From NCBI GenBank assembly GCA_024516035.1, contig CM044961.1:16233756-16297755 (forward strand): a stretch of 64,000 nucleotides of DNA. Reading direction: 5' to 3'. Shown here one piece after another: positions 23,540 through 35,010 of this stretch. Source of the DNA: Bactericera cockerelli (Eukaryota > Arthropoda > Insecta > Hemiptera > Triozidae). Within the stretch, counting starts at the first letter, position 1. Each line of letters opens with the position of its first letter. The translations under genes and the position numbers were made by a program. The notes below the pieces were generated by a model, which saw only the letters and a program-made list of their open reading frames with translations, was not told where the DNA came from and searched no databases.

Positions 23540-26500
23540 TTATTTGAAAAGGTAGGAATAGAACTGATGCTTGTTCTGGAGCTTGACAGCGTACTTCTGA
23601 TATTTGTTGTAGATGGAATTCAAAACAAATATGGAATCACTGCTTGACTTCTCCTTGAAGAATTCACTCACGTAGGGAAACACCTAAAACAAAACACCAG
23701 ATAATTCATTATTATGTCGTATTGGTTTGGGAAAGGGCAAATGAATAATAAAGTCCCTCACTGATAAAGGCGGCTCTGTGAATCCAAAGATTCCAGAAGT
23801 CGTGGGTTCGAAACCCAGCCGGGACATGACCAGTTATCCTCCCATTTGGGAATTTACCCCGTAATAATACGTCTTCGGCTTACTGCTAGACCAATGGGAC
23901 TTTAATAAGTCCTATTCGGTCAGTATAATCCCCCCAAAAACACCACTTCGTGGTTAAAAAAAGAAGAACGCCTCACTCAAAGAATGATTATAATTAGCTA
24001 AAAATAAATGATATCAAATTGAGAACACCTTACCCCCTCTCTTTCTATATCTCTGTACTCCTCTCTGAATTTATTCCTCTTATGTTTATCTTTCTTTATC
24101 CTTTCTAGGGGTCATCCAAAACTTGATTTATCTTTAAATTTACTTGTTGCACGGCAATAAAAAATGGCGGTCGGAGTATGATTTTTCTGAACTTATTTGA
24201 TTTGAATCGAGAAAATTACACCGCGACCGCCATTTTTTATTGCCGTGCAACAAGTAAATTTAAAGAGAAATCAAGTTTTGGATGACCCCTAGAAAGGATA
24301 AAGAAAGATAAACATAAGAGGAATAAATTCAGAGAGGAGTACAGAGATATAGAAAGAGAGGGGGTAAGGTGTTCTCAATTTGATATCATTTATTTTTAGC
24401 TAATTATAATCATTCTTTGAGTGAGGCGTTCTTCTTTTTTTAACCACGAAGTGGTGTTTTTGGGGGGATATCAGTTCTTTTTGTAAGAAAATATAGGTTC
24501 ATACACTACTGAAACATTAGGAATGACAAAAGTAAATAAGCTGGGAAAATGTGAATGTACCAAGTTGTCTTGTTTAAGATATAGTTTTAGCAGTACGTAT
24601 TTTATTTTTCTAAGGTCAATATGTATTTGGATGACAGATTTGGCCCCCTGAGTCCCCAAAGTGAGTAAATAATATATAAATTTGCAATACAAGATCTTTC
24701 GATTCTATTCTCCACATGATTAGGTTTATCTTTCAATGCTAAGTAGACCTCGGAGCCTCCTATGAGGCACACTACAACACCTGGATTTACAAAAGGCAAA
24801 GAAATTAATTTGTAATCACCTCTTCAAGGTGAGGTAATGAGTTCTCTTCCGTTGACCTTTTCTTACCCGAATTCTCTCCGGCTTGTTGCAGGGGTCACCA
24901 CGAGTATCTCTCCCGGAAATAAAAACATGCTTTTTTACATTAGGTATTTAAGAAAATGAAAACTATAACATATTCATTTTTATTTAAGAATCGGCCTTCT
25001 ATAAGGAAATCTTTAAAATCTCTAACTAATGAAAGGCAATGCCTTCAGTGTATAGTAGAATTGAGTAAAATACATAGAAGGTCATGCCTTAGGAATATAG
25101 AAGTGTTAGGGATAATACATAGAAGGCAATGCCTCAGGAATATAGTAGGGTTAGGGATAATACATAGAAGGCAATGCCTCGGGATTATAATAGGGTTAGG
25201 TAAATATATAGAAGGCCATGCCTTGGGTTTATCATAGGGTTAAGAAAAATACATAGAAGGCCATGCCTCAGGTCTATATCAATGATTCCTAGGTGTTTCG
25301 ATTATAATTTTTATGCTAGGCCTAAACTATGTAGGTATAAAATCAGGTAAAAATGCAAGCGACGCGACGGGAGACAATTTGGTGTTGATAAAACCATGAG
25401 CGGGAGAGAACTCGGTTGTGAAGTCCCTTATCAATACCTCACGAGGTATGAGTGTACCCGGACATAATGGACAGAGAAAAAAAAAACTTCCCTCAAGGGG
25501 ATCGAACCCAAGTCATCGTGCGTGCTAGCCTAGTATGCTACCCACTTGGCCAAAGTCACTACTTTGTCACATCTTTTAGTGAGTAGCATCGACATTATGA
25601 GAGCTAATTCATCATATTTTATCTCCATCCAACCATATTTGTCCAAAATCAATCTCGTAATGCCGCCACAGGTCATTGTCCAATTCTGCAATTTCTAAAA
25701 TTTTCCTCGCGAGGGTAATGGGGTCGTCATGAAGATCAAATATAAAGATTGGAAAAACAAAACAACGTTAAGCCCAAATTGAAAACATAGAGCTAAAAAA
25801 TTTCGTCCCCGCCAGGATTCGAACCCATGCTGACTGGGTGGCAGGTCGAGCATGCTACCAATAGACAAAGTTATCTTCTACAGAAACGGACGGAAAATGA
25901 ACTAAATTAATACTTGCAAACTTAAACTTTAAAATTTTGCAGTGAGAGAGCGAGGTCATCTCGAAAAATACATACTGGCCAAGATCTGACCACTAAGCTA
26001 AGAATTCGAAGGTACCTACCCGCCAAAGAAAATGAAAAGGCCACCAGGTGCCACCCAGTGGACCGGATGAAGGAATAAAATCAATAAATTTGGTATCTGC
26101 TCATCAAGATCTTTCATTTGATACCACTTAAGACTAGTATTATCCTTCAATTCCCGATTTGGGCTCCCAAAACCCGAGGCCGCCCAAATGGGCCGCCCGC
26201 TTATAATTTAGAATTTTTTTTTGGACCGGGCTCATCTCCATTATATCTTGATCACTTTAGACACCTCACTTAATCTTCAGTGCCAAGTTAAAGACACGAA
26301 GTCGGGTCTCAAAGGATCCGTATGAAGAAAAAAAAACAGAAAAAAAAAAAAAAAAAACAAAATTATGAATCTTTTCATGTCTTTCACGATTGTTGGGGGG
26401 TCTCGAAAATAGGGTTCCCGGTGGCCTAGGAAGTCAAACAAAGAGTCAAATCAACTTATTTTTCAACGTAGAGCCCATTTCTGCAATAAAAATCGCTATT

Positions 26501-29097
26501 TTTGAAATTCATGTTGCACTTTTCACTGGCTGAAAGTACATGAAATGTATGGGAACTATGTTTTCCGTAACCTTACACTCTGCCGGGCTGTCTCTTTCTT
26601 TGTATAGGCGTTCTTCACACCTCGGCCGAGGTGTTTGATTAATGCGATACATATTATTTTGCTCTGGACTCTGAATGAGCTGCTTTATATCCTGTAATTT
26701 GAATAAAATAATATTAGCCGTATTTTTCTTTCTAACCAAAGTTAACCAAACTGGAATAAAATGAAATAAACTGGAAGCAAGTCATTTTTCTTTTGGAAGA
26801 GGAAAAATTTCCACTTCCAAAGTTAACCAAAGTGGAAGTAGCAAATTCTTGCTGCTTCCAGTTCTATTATAGGTTAAGTCCATTGTTTATCTTTAAAAGT
26901 ACCGAAACGCATTTTTCTTTCACGAATGTGGTGAAGTTGACCTTTGAATAAAATGGAAATATTGAACCTGGAAAAAATATTTATCCATAAGAAAAATACC
27001 CCTATTCTTTTTCATTTGAAGGATCGCTCACATATTTATCTTAAAGTACCTGTTCGGATTGTACTATAACTTGGTGATTCTCCGCGATGAGGGGTTTGGT
27101 AAAGTTCCACCGGACTATAGCGTAGTCCTTGATGAGATAGTAGAGGAGACCATCTGGCTCATCGCAGAATAGACCCGACGAGATGCCCATCTTGTAGCCA
27201 AAGAAGTGACTTTGCAGCGTCATGTTCTGTTGAATAGAAAACGAACAACATGAAAATTTCTCATTAGATCCAAAATCAAGTGAATGAAAAAGAAAAAGTT
27301 TTGTGAGTTCAAATATCGGAGAGAAAAATAATGTCACAAAAGATCTATTTAAGGTCGCAGTGACAAAGAGCTTTCGTAGCCGACAGCCCTACTTATACCA
27401 ATCGGAGAGAAAAAGAAAAACTTGGTCAATAAACTTTTCTATTTTTTGTTTCTCTAATCTATTTCGAAATATAAGATCAAAAACCCTAATAACATAGTCT
27501 GGTAGACTTTTTTCTTACTGAGATCCTGTCTCGGTTGTCCAGAAGTTTGAATGAATCTTGATTACAATTTCCTACTTCATTTTCCCTTTATATGCAATTA
27601 TGCAATTCTAGCTTAGACCTAATTTTAATCTATCCATCTTACTTGTCACTTCTTTCCTTTTCCCTCATTTGTAGTTTGCCAATTTCTGGATAACCGAGAT
27701 TTCTCCTTCCTCTTAGATATTCATTTCTCCCAGACTTCTCGGCTCTATCTCCTTTACCCCGCCATTATTTCCTGCTTAACCTCTCACCGAGCTTGCATGC
27801 AACTCATCCAAGCTGACGGCAAACAGCATGTCACTATCGTATGACGTCATGTAGAGAAGGCCGTGACACACGGCTAGGCTACGTAGCGGCACCGAGTACT
27901 CGTTGTATCTCGGAATCACTCGTGTGAACTCGAGATCACTCGGGTTCATGACGAGAAGACTCGAATCGCCAGCGTCGCTGATGTAGATGGAATCGCTTTT
28001 CACGTCGAATACGAGAGAGTTCAAATGACGGTTATCGATTGAGTCTAAAACTTTCTGCTTCACCTGAAATAACAATGGAGGTTGTCGTGTTTGTGTTTGT
28101 GGAAAAAGTGATACATGAAAACAACACAAACTTATGATGAAAACAGCATAGGTAGCTGAAATGGCTGGAACAAAAAGGGAAATTCTATTCTGGTGTCAAA
28201 ATAATTTCCAGGCAAAGGAATGAAAGCTTCCTGTAGATCCCTGTTCCTTTGAGCTACTGAAGTTTCCTGTAGATCCCTGTTCCTTTGAGCTACTTAAGTT
28301 GGTTTAGTATATCCATAAATTATGGTCTATACATGTAAATTATGGTCTATACTTGTAAATTATGGTCTATACTTGTAAATTCTGGTCTATACTTGTAAAT
28401 TATGGTCTATATACTTACAAAAGTGCTGAACCAAGTGTCGTATTGGATCACTTTGGCGGGACACCTCTTGCTCCCTGTGTCCAGGACGAACAGGAATTTG
28501 TTCTTGGCATCTGTGGCGAGCGACACGGCGGACTGCAGACAATCGCAATGCCCGGGTAACTGTAACGGGTAGAATAATAATAATAATAATAGGAAGGACT
28601 GCTGAAGGACTTTTAGTTAGTGTTTAAGGGTTGAAGTGGTTAGTGTTTATCTTTAAGGGCCGAATTTTAAAACAGGAACAGATTTAATCTAAGTGTACAC
28701 TATCCCTTAAACCTTAAATCGGGCTATAGTGCGCTGGATTGGTTGAAACTCCCGATTAGAGAAGCCTTGTTAGGCTTCTCACAATTCACTTCGAGTACCC
28801 ACCAGTAACACTAGATTAGACTCCTGTTACCTGTGACTCCAGGTTAGGGAAGGGTTTGATGAGCCTGATGGGAGTGAGGGAGCTCGTCAAATTGGACAAC
28901 TCCGGCCATGGGGCCTCGAACAGAGTGACGGCTTGGCCTCGGTTCAGGCGAGGCGATGCCAAGAATGCGCGGCTCTTATGTATGGCCACATCCTTCAAGA
29001 TAGATTGCTCTGGTAGTTGAAGAGGGGCCAAATTCCACGCGAGGCTGGTGGCCAGTGTTGCCAGCGTGAAGAACGAAGATAGCATGAAACGATTCAT
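23540..29097 (-). CDS. yellow-like: Yellow/MRJP-family secreted protein
   Basis: Five phase-0 exons: 28831-29097, 28419-28559, 27788-28063, 27050-27226 and 23540-23683, giving 334 residues, somewhat below the usual 400 or so. A signal peptide (about residues 1-20) precedes the family-type N-terminus (ILKDVAIHKSRAFLASPR). The core words CLQSAVSLATDAKNKFLFVL and DTGSKRCPAKVI match the family's LWVLDTG/CPAK block; HFFGYKMGISSGLF and SDSIFVLNSIYNKYQKY correspond to later propeller blades. Yellow proteins act in cuticle pigmentation and related secreted roles; the exact paralogue is unclear and the sequence is divergent. Exon 3 is taken to end at TCG|GTGAGA, which keeps phase; the later AGAG|GTTAAG would break it. 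The long last intron (23684-27049) is filled with repeats. Confidence 0.85.
23755..23927 (+). repeat. SINE family B, degenerate
   Basis: ATAAAGGCGGCTCTGTGAAT, then GTGGGTTCGAAACCCAGCCG (B box), then the body shared with 42070 and 46685 (AATAATACGTCTTCGGCTTA). Confidence 0.65.
23928..24469. repeat. Near-perfect palindrome, 246-bp arms, 50-bp loop
   Basis: 23928-24173 pairs with 24224-24469; paired positions sum to 48397 at both ends. Arms carry small mismatches only. It lies in the last yellow intron and has no coding content. Confidence 0.9.
25030..25270. repeat. About 46-bp tandem repeat, six units
   Basis: Each unit has ATACATAGAAGGCAATGCCT or a variant, followed by GGGTTAGG. AGGCAATGCCT is nearly palindromic. 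The 93-residue ORF across it is a repeat artefact. Confidence 0.75.
25430..25580 (-). repeat. SINE family A, degenerate
   Basis: CTCACGAGGTATGAGTGTAC and GGGATCGAACCCAAGTCATC in reverse orientation match the family body and head. Confidence 0.7.
25800..25880 (-). repeat. tRNA-like sequence, probable SINE head
   Basis: The plus strand holds CCGCCAGGATTCGAACCCAT, an inverted B box, then CATGCTACCAATAGACAAAG. No paired acceptor stem is evident. Confidence 0.45.
25881..27049. other. Yellow intron sequence, no exon supported
   Basis: Holds a 76-codon open frame at 26509-26739 with an acceptor-like start, but its product does not resemble yellow proteins, and the flanking exons join correctly without it. 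It also has a poly(A) run near 26340 and an 18-base palindrome ACACCTCGGCCGAGGTGT near 26620. Confidence 0.5.
28300..28418. repeat. 20-bp minisatellite abutting a yellow splice donor
   Basis: Four to five units of AAATTATGGTCTATACTTGT run up to the donor of exon 2 (GTAAGT at 28413-28418). On the gene strand the unit repeats the first intron bases after the donor. Confidence 0.75.
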
Positions 29098-29989
29098 GCC
29101 TATTTATTTGAGTCCCTTGGAGATCTTGTATTTATTTTTCCGTTTTAAAGTACATTGCTAAATATTTTTAGGGGCAAGAACTCTGAATGTTACAGACCTC
29201 TCTTTAAATAAATATCCATTAAAAAAAAAAAATATTTCTTAATACGACTGTATTACAGCACATCTAAGTACGTATTTCTCTACACTATCCACATAACACA
29301 AAAGAAATATCTGGATCCCTTCTTTGAATACATACTGCAGTAAGTAGATTTATCAAATTAATATTAAAAACGTAAACTTCAGTTAAAAAAATAAAAATAA
29401 CTTCACATCAAATATAATTAGGTATATCTTCCTATTAGTAGGTAAAGTCACATTATTACGTAAATGCACCTCCCGAATGTATAGTAAACTTTCAGTTTAA
29501 AGTTATTAGGTATTTATTTCTAGATATTGTCCAAAAAGTTTCACATATTTTTTTGTCTTGATTTATAAAATTTTAACCTTGTATCAAGGAAGATTGATTT
29601 CATATAGATATTTTCAAAAAATCCTACATTTACACGGGTTGGATAGGCTAATTTTCCAACTAGTCACTACAACGAACTATCGTAACTACTATTAGTTTAC
29701 ATTCAACAATAATTGAATAATTCCACACTCACTATTACCTACCTACAGTAGTGTAATCCCCATGCAGCTAGGTATCAGGTAGGAGGCTAGTTGTGCAGAA
29801 TGGAAAGCAAATAATTGTAAAACAAAAAAGCAGGGCCTGTACTAAGTGGTATTCAGGAGGTCATCGGGTTGTAGTATAAGATAGAATAACCTAGATACAG
29901 TGCGCCCGGCGCCCGTCATAGGCCTTAGTAGGCGGCCACAACGAGGAGTACGAGGACCCTGGCTTACACCCTAGACCTAGACCCCAGAC
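29098..29989. other. Upstream of yellow, no gene recognised
   Basis: AT-rich. It should contain the yellow promoter, but I cannot single out a convincing core element. Confidence 0.4.
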
Positions 29990-30699
29990 CCTGGTACCTA
30001 CAGCTTGATATAGACGATTTTCTAACTCTCTGGATACGATCCTGACGTACGGAGTTTCATGGATCAGCACTTCTGACTTGAGAATAAATAGAGGCAAATC
30101 AGCTAATCAAAAAATGAATTCTATAGAAAAACACATCGTCACCAGAATTTCTGCCTTTATTTGCAAAACGAATAGAATTTTATTTTCAAACCAATATGAC
30201 GATTTGACGATCATCATCGGTATACATAGAATTTATTATGCTTCACCAACAGAATAAGTTGACAGTTCATGAGTATCTGAGTGCGTGCCTAAATTTTAAC
30301 AAGACCTTTGCAAAAAAATTGCAGAAAAATGGAGAATCCTTTTTTCTGCAAAAAAAAATCCTTAATGTCTCAGAAAGATAGAACAAATGAAGTATTTTTA
30401 ATTTGATTTATTTAGACCTTTGCAAAAAAATTGCAGAAAAATGCAAAACAAATGCAGAAAAAATTTGCGTATCTTGTGTCTCAGAGAAGATAAAAAAATT
30501 AAATATTTTTAGTCTGATTTAATTGTCAATTAAATTTCAATACATATTTGAATTAGGTTTTCCCAGTAGGGATGGATCTAGGGAGGTGAGCGGGGGCAGA
30601 TAGCCCAGGTGGCAGGCAAATAACAGCGAGACAATGAGAGGTTTTTCAGCTTTTGACCAGCGCACTAGTAAGTGTAGATCCGTTCCTGTTTCCTTAGAT

Positions 30700-30975
30700 C
30701 TATTTAGGCTTAACCGGTTCCGATTGGCAGCCGAGACACCCGCCGAAGCCAAGAGAGTTGCTCTGGACCAGGACTACATCACTGCGGCCCACCACTGGCT
30801 TTGGCGGGCCGTGCTTGCCGACCAGTAAGTCCCGCGTCTCATGATCTTCTGGGGAGGCTTTTGCCACACCGTCCCATTCATTTTTAGAATCAGTCTCGGT
30901 CACATTGTCTTGACAGAACATCATCTGACAGAGCAGGGCCACGCCCAACACAACACTCAGCACTTTGGGCGCCAT
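30700..30975 (-). CDS. Small secreted protein 1 (GFGGCLGC-box family)
   Basis: One exon, 91 residues. The signal peptide (about residues 1-21, MAPKVLSVVLGVALLCQM...) ends at FC|QD. A sequon NVT follows at once. The middle is acidic and hydrophilic (residues 25-60), then VVGRSDVVLVQSNSLGFGG and CLGC, then a short tail ending PVKPK. The two Cys of CLGC are the only ones in the mature chain, so they may form a tight intrachain or an intermolecular disulfide. I know no family with this box and infer secretion only. The core promoter is conserved with copy 2. Its coding part is nearly identical to gene 6, on the other strand 12 kb away. Confidence 0.82.
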   Translation of the reverse strand: MAPKVLSVVLGVALLCQMMFCQDNVTETDSKNEWDGVAKASPEDHETRDLLVGKHGPPKPVVGRSDVVLVQSNSLGFGGCLGCQSEPVKPK

Positions 30976-31049
30976 TGATTATTTAGGGTTTACTAACAGT
31001 AGGTAGGAGCTAACACTGATCAAACTTGAACTATCAACTTGTCGCTTTG

Positions 31050-31153
31050 AACTGACATAAGTTAGATCTGCGCGGGTTTTTTATATGATTTTTAAATTAA
31101 TTTACTTACTCACAGAACCTATTCAAACGTTCGAAATTCTTGGAAACTAAGAT
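31050..31153 (-). promoter_or_regulatory. Promoter of secreted gene 1
   Basis: TATAAAAAA (first T at 31085) lies 32 bases upstream of the A of a TCAGTT initiator (31053), the canonical spacing. A conserved upstream word, AATTCTTGGAAACTAAGAT on the plus strand, is at 31135-31153. The leader shares GTTCAAGTTTGATCAGTG with genes 2 and 4. Confidence 0.75.
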
Positions 31154-31247
31154 GTACATAAAAAATTAGCGTTTTAATAATCACTCGAATTTTTATTATC
31201 GGAAACAGAACAATAATTGACGTATGTATCACCTAATTCATTATTAC

Positions 31248-31310
31248 ACCGACCTCAGTAGCTCGATCGATAATGCGGCGGATTTGTCCGTGGATGGTAA
31301 TTCTACAAAA
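31248..31310 (+). repeat. SINE family C fragment
   Basis: CGACCTCAGTAGCTCGATCG, then ATAATGCGGCGGATTTGTCC, truncated before the B box. Confidence 0.65.
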
Positions 31311-31495
31311 TAAGGCAGGTTTGCCTTATGTTTAAATGGCTGGTGCTCCATTTGCGGTCAATAAATATCATTTTTCTTTTTATAAGAGAAACCTTTGTAA
31401 AAAAAAATGAACTTTCTAGGTATTTCTAATAAAGAAATACAGAGATCAATGAATAAGTAATTTATACAGGGCATGAATTTTGCTTCCATAGAATA

Positions 31496-31729
31496 CTAGC
31501 GGGCTGTCGCCCGCTTTGCGGCCGAGGCATGGCCGTGAAAGCAAAAACTCCTTTTTCGCCAATGGCAGGTGTTGTAGTGGGAATTTTGAAAAATCCCGTC
31601 TTATTGCACATCTAGACTATAAGACAAAGCTACCTACCAAATTTCAGCTTCCTAGGACTTACCAGTTCGGAGAAACAGTGATGATCAGTCAGTCAGTGAC
31701 TTTGACATTTATATGTATATTAAGATAGA
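31496..31729 (-). mobile_element. Helitron-like non-autonomous element
   Basis: Reverse orientation: ends in CTAG at 31496 next to a GC hairpin (GCGGGC/GCCCGC). It is the inverted relative of 36510-36757, sharing GAAATTTGGTAGGTAGCTTT. The 5' boundary is less certain. Confidence 0.5.
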
Positions 31730-31737
31730 CTAGTAAA

Positions 31738-31882
31738 CCGACCTCAGTACCTTGATCGATAAGGCGGCGGACTTGTAAACTGGAGGTCGCTGGTTCAAGT
31801 CCCGATTTCAGAGTAGATTTAGTAAAGCGAGTTTGAGTGGTTGATGTGATATCACAAAAGTGATCAACCCAAATATGATAAC
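31738..31882 (+). repeat. SINE family C
   Basis: Good copy: CGACCTCAGTACCTTGATCG, AAGGCGGCGGACTTGTAAAC and GGTTCAAGTCCC, with a body ending in GTGATCAACCCAAATATGA. Confidence 0.75.
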
Positions 31883-31960
31883 TAGATAGACTAGCGGGTT
31901 ACACCCGCCGTTGGCGCCCCAGTAAAAATATACTAAAATCCTTTCTTAGTTTGCATCTAA

Positions 31961-32546
31961 TGCTGGGTCCACACAGGTGAAACATGCAACATGAATTCAC
32001 TCTGTGTGGACGGCTTCTGAACACGAACATACTTTACTTTATTGTGACGACGGCCTTAACGACCATATGTCTGCTCAATAGCAGCCCTCCAACGAATTCT
32101 ATCTTGTGCTGCAATCTTCCATTCACTAGGTAAAACTCCCATCTCTTGACTATCTTCACTGATATTGTCCTCCCAACGCATTCTTGGTCTGCCTCTTGTT
32201 CTTAATCCACCAGGATTGTGCAGCAGTACTAAATGGGGTATTCTAGAGTCATCCATTCTTGCCAGATGACCTGCCCATTGAAGTTTTCTCAATAATTTTT
32301 GAACACGAACATGAATGTTCAAAAATTATCCATGAGGATGTCGGTTTTCTACCGAACAGCTTTGATCTTTGTTGCGACTATGTTGCACGTGTGTGGACGG
32401 TATAACTGAGTTACTACTGAATTAAAACAGAATGGATCACTGACGAACACGAACTGGAACACGTTGCTGCAACAGTGATCCAATTACCACACACATGATG
32501 CAGCAACGTGTTGTATGTTGCATGTTGCACCTGTGTGGACCCAGCA
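31961..32546. mobile_element. PIF/Harbinger-like MITE that captured a LINE piece
   Basis: TIRs TGCTGGGTCCACACAGGTG and the inverse, with the 3-bp duplication TAA on both sides (31958-31960 and 32547-32549). That target length and base composition fit PIF/Harbinger. Subterminal words (CTGTGTGGACGG, GTGTGTGGACGG) repeat inside. Confidence 0.7.
32056..32322 (-). pseudogene. LINE reverse-transcriptase C-terminal fragment
   Basis: 88 residues with LRKLQWAGHLARMDDSRIP and GRPRMRWEDNI, the recurrent C-terminal segment of many non-LTR retrotransposon polyproteins. It is contained within the Harbinger-like MITE and has no upstream polymerase domain. Confidence 0.7.
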
Positions 32547-33312
32547 TAAGAGCTAAGAGTAACCTACAAGTCAAAATTCTGCTTCCTAGGACATACCAGT
32601 GCTGAGAAATCGAGTTGAATGAGTGAGTGTTATCTTTTGCATTTATATAATTATGTATAGATTATTATTATTGCTACATACATCACTTACAGTTTAAACT
32701 GGACGATTCATAGCCGTAAAAAAAGAGTATGTTGGGAATTGTGAATCATTATACTTTGACACCTTTGTTGATGTCTAATGCCCTAGTAGGTATCGTCCTC
32801 AGATCAGTACCCATCCTTGACAAACTTTCCAACTCTCTGGATAGGTACGACCCTGAGGTAGGATACGTAGTTTCATGGATCAGCACTTCTGACTTGAGAA
32901 TAAATAGAGGCAAATCAGCTTATCAAAAAATGAATTCTATAGAAAAACACATCGCCACCAGAATTTCTGCCTTTCTGTGCAAAACGAATAGAATTTAATT
33001 TTCAAACCAAAATGACGATCTGATGATCATCATCGGTATACATAGAATCTATTATGCTTCACCAACGGAATAATTTGACCGTTCGTGAGTATCTGAGTGC
33101 ATGCCTAAATTTTAACAAGACCTTTGCAAAAAATTGCAGAAAAATGGAGAATTTTTTTTGCGTCTGTAATCCTTAATGTCTCAGAGAAGATAGAACAAAT
33201 GAAGTATTTTTAATTTGATTTATTTATCAATTGAATTTTAATAAATATTTGAATTAGGTTTTCCAAATAGGGATGGATCTAGGAAGGTGAGCGGAGACAG
33301 CTACCCCAGGTG

Positions 33313-33540
33313 TCAGGCAATAGTAATTGCAGGAGGAGGCTTAACCGGTTCCGATTGGCAGCCGAGACACCCGCCGAAGCCAAGAGAGTTGCTCTGAACC
33401 AGGACTACATCACTGCGGCCCACCACTGTCTTCTTGCCGTCAGGACTTGCTGTCTTATTGGTGTTGTTAGCAGGAGCACAGAAAACCATCTGACAGAGCA
33501 GAGCCACGCCCAACACAACACTCAGCACTTTGGTCGCCAT
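33313..33540 (-). CDS. Small secreted protein 2 (GFGGCLGC-box family)
   Basis: One exon, 75 residues. The signal peptide is almost identical to gene 1 (MATKVLSVVLGVALLCQM...). The acidic middle of gene 1 is replaced by a short Asn/Thr/Lys stretch (APANNTNKTAS) with two sequons, then the conserved VVGRSDVVLVQSNSLGFGG-CLGC box and a different tail (SEPVKPPPAITIA). The flanks and promoter match gene 1 closely, so the middle has changed much faster than its surroundings. Function unknown; inferred to be a secreted glycopeptide. Confidence 0.8.
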   Translation of the reverse strand: MATKVLSVVLGVALLCQMVFCAPANNTNKTASPDGKKTVVGRSDVVLVQSNSLGFGGCLGCQSEPVKPPPAITIA

Positions 33541-33614
33541 TGATTATTTATGCTTTACTAACACTAGGTATTAACTAACACTGATCAAACTTGAACAATC
33601 AACTTGTCGCTTTA

Positions 33615-33718
33615 AACTGACATAAGTTAGATCTGCGCGGGTTTTTTATATGTTTTTTTAATTAATTTACTTACTCACAGAACCTATTCAAACGTTCGAA
33701 ATTCTTGGAAACTAAGAT
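33615..33718 (-). promoter_or_regulatory. Promoter of secreted gene 2
   Basis: TATAAAAAA (first T at 33650) lies 32 bases from the initiator A (33618). The same AATTCTTGGAAACTAAGAT word is at 33700-33718. Confidence 0.75.
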
Positions 33719-33793
33719 ACATAAAAAATTATCGTTTTAATAATCACTCGAATTAATCACCTTTGTTTTAATCGTTTTAATCACCTTTGTTTC

Positions 33794-33860
33794 ACCGACC
33801 TCAGTAGCTCGATCGATAAGGCGGCGGATTTGTAACCTGGAGGTCGGTGGATGGTAATTC
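33794..33860 (+). repeat. SINE family C fragment
   Basis: CGACCTCAGTAGCTCGATCG, then ATAAGGCGGCGGATTTGTAA and CCTGGAGGTCGGTGG. Confidence 0.7.
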
Positions 33861-34236
33861 TACCAAATAAGGCAGGTTTACCTTATGTTTACCTGGCTGT
33901 CGATAGGAGTAAATTTGTTATTTAGGATTTTAATCTGGTTGTCTTAATAAATAAATAAATAATAATACCTGAAACTCCTGTTGTCATTTGGGTATTTATA
34001 ATGCCTAATTAAGACAAAGTCCCATTTTTCCAGCAGATAATTTGGTACCTACTATTGTTTTGTGCTCAAAATTTTGAAGAAATGAGGAAAATTCCATGCA
34101 TTTTGGGTGGGATAATGGGATTTGAAACAACGGATCCTTACGCCATCTGGATTACCTTAACCAAAATTGACCAAAAAATATGTATATGTAAAAATAGTTT
34201 ATACCACTTCACCACCTGGTTTTATGCTTGAGTCTC

Positions 34237-34500
34237 GCGGGTCCTCAGATCAGTTCCCGCCCTTGACAAAATTTCTGGATACGACCCTGACGCAAAGCTC
34301 TTGATACGTAGTTATATAGATCAGCAGTTCAGACTTGAAGATAAAAATAGGCAAATCAGCTTAGCAAATTATGAATTCTAAAGAAAAATAGAGTCAGCAG
34401 AATTCTTGCCTGTCTAAGCTAGAAGTATAGCGCTTTATTTTCAGAACTAAATGATCATCATCAGCAGAGGCACCTAGAATTATTTATTATGCTTCTTCAC
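34237..34500. repeat. Segmental duplication flank, older copy 3
   Basis: CCTCAGATCAGTTCCCGCCC, TGGATACGACCCTGACG and AGGCAAATCAGCTTAGCAAA correspond to the 3' flanks of genes 1 and 2. About 1.3 kb of later insertions separate it from gene 3. Confidence 0.65.
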
Positions 34501-34869
34501 CTACGGAAATCACATAATAATATTGTTATTTTACCTATCGAATATAACACGTCTACTAATCATTTACCTACATAGCTTCTCAATTTTGTTCTCATAAAAC
34601 AGTTTTTTTTTTTGAACGTCGCTTTCAACGGCATGGTCATATCCATTCGCAGGAAACTCACAAACCTGCTACCCGAATTAATAAAACTTCATTTTTATTA
34701 CTATTGTGCTGCCTTATTTACCGCCCGCAGTACAAAGATTCTCAGATTGATCCCGGGTTGGGCAGAATTTTTGTTCCCTATTAAGTAAAGAACATGCCCT
34801 CAAGGCTAGGGTTTCCGGTTCAACCCAGGCTGGGTGAGGTTAACGTGGGTAGGTAGTATAACGAATCCC

Positions 34870-35010
34870 AGACTGACCTCAGTAAATTAATCGAAGAGGC
34901 GGCGTGCTTGTAATCTGGCAGTTGGTGGTTCGCGTCCTAAATTAAGCAAATATAATTAATAAAACTAGTTTAAATAATTGTGATATCACGATAGTGATTC
35001 ACACAAATTT
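34870..35010 (+). repeat. SINE family C, degenerate
   Basis: GACCTCAGTAAATTAATCG, GGCGGCGTGCTTGTAATCTG and the tail GTGATTCACACAAATTTGAT. Confidence 0.6.

Larger units (their letters stand above)
29990..31160. repeat. Segmental duplication, copy 1 (secreted gene 1)
   Basis: Shares more than 800 bp in the same order with 32795-33760: a downstream flank (GTTTCATGGATCAGCACTTC, CATCATCGGTATACATAGAA), the gene, and the promoter. An older third flank lies at 34237-34500 and a short fourth at 37745-37800. Confidence 0.8.
32795..33760. repeat. Segmental duplication, copy 2 (secreted gene 2)
   Basis: Parallel to copy 1 in order and orientation. It is shorter in the 3' flank, and in the gene itself the middle region is replaced. 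Confidence 0.8.

Noticed and set aside
25030..25270. GGGTTAGG words as a possible interstitial telomere
   Set aside because: They are part of a 46-bp unit and not a TTAGG/TTAGGG run.
26509..26739. 76-codon minus frame as a possible extra yellow exon
   Set aside because: It would insert non-family sequence before an early stop; exon 4 joins directly to 23683 in phase and gives the expected propeller sequence.
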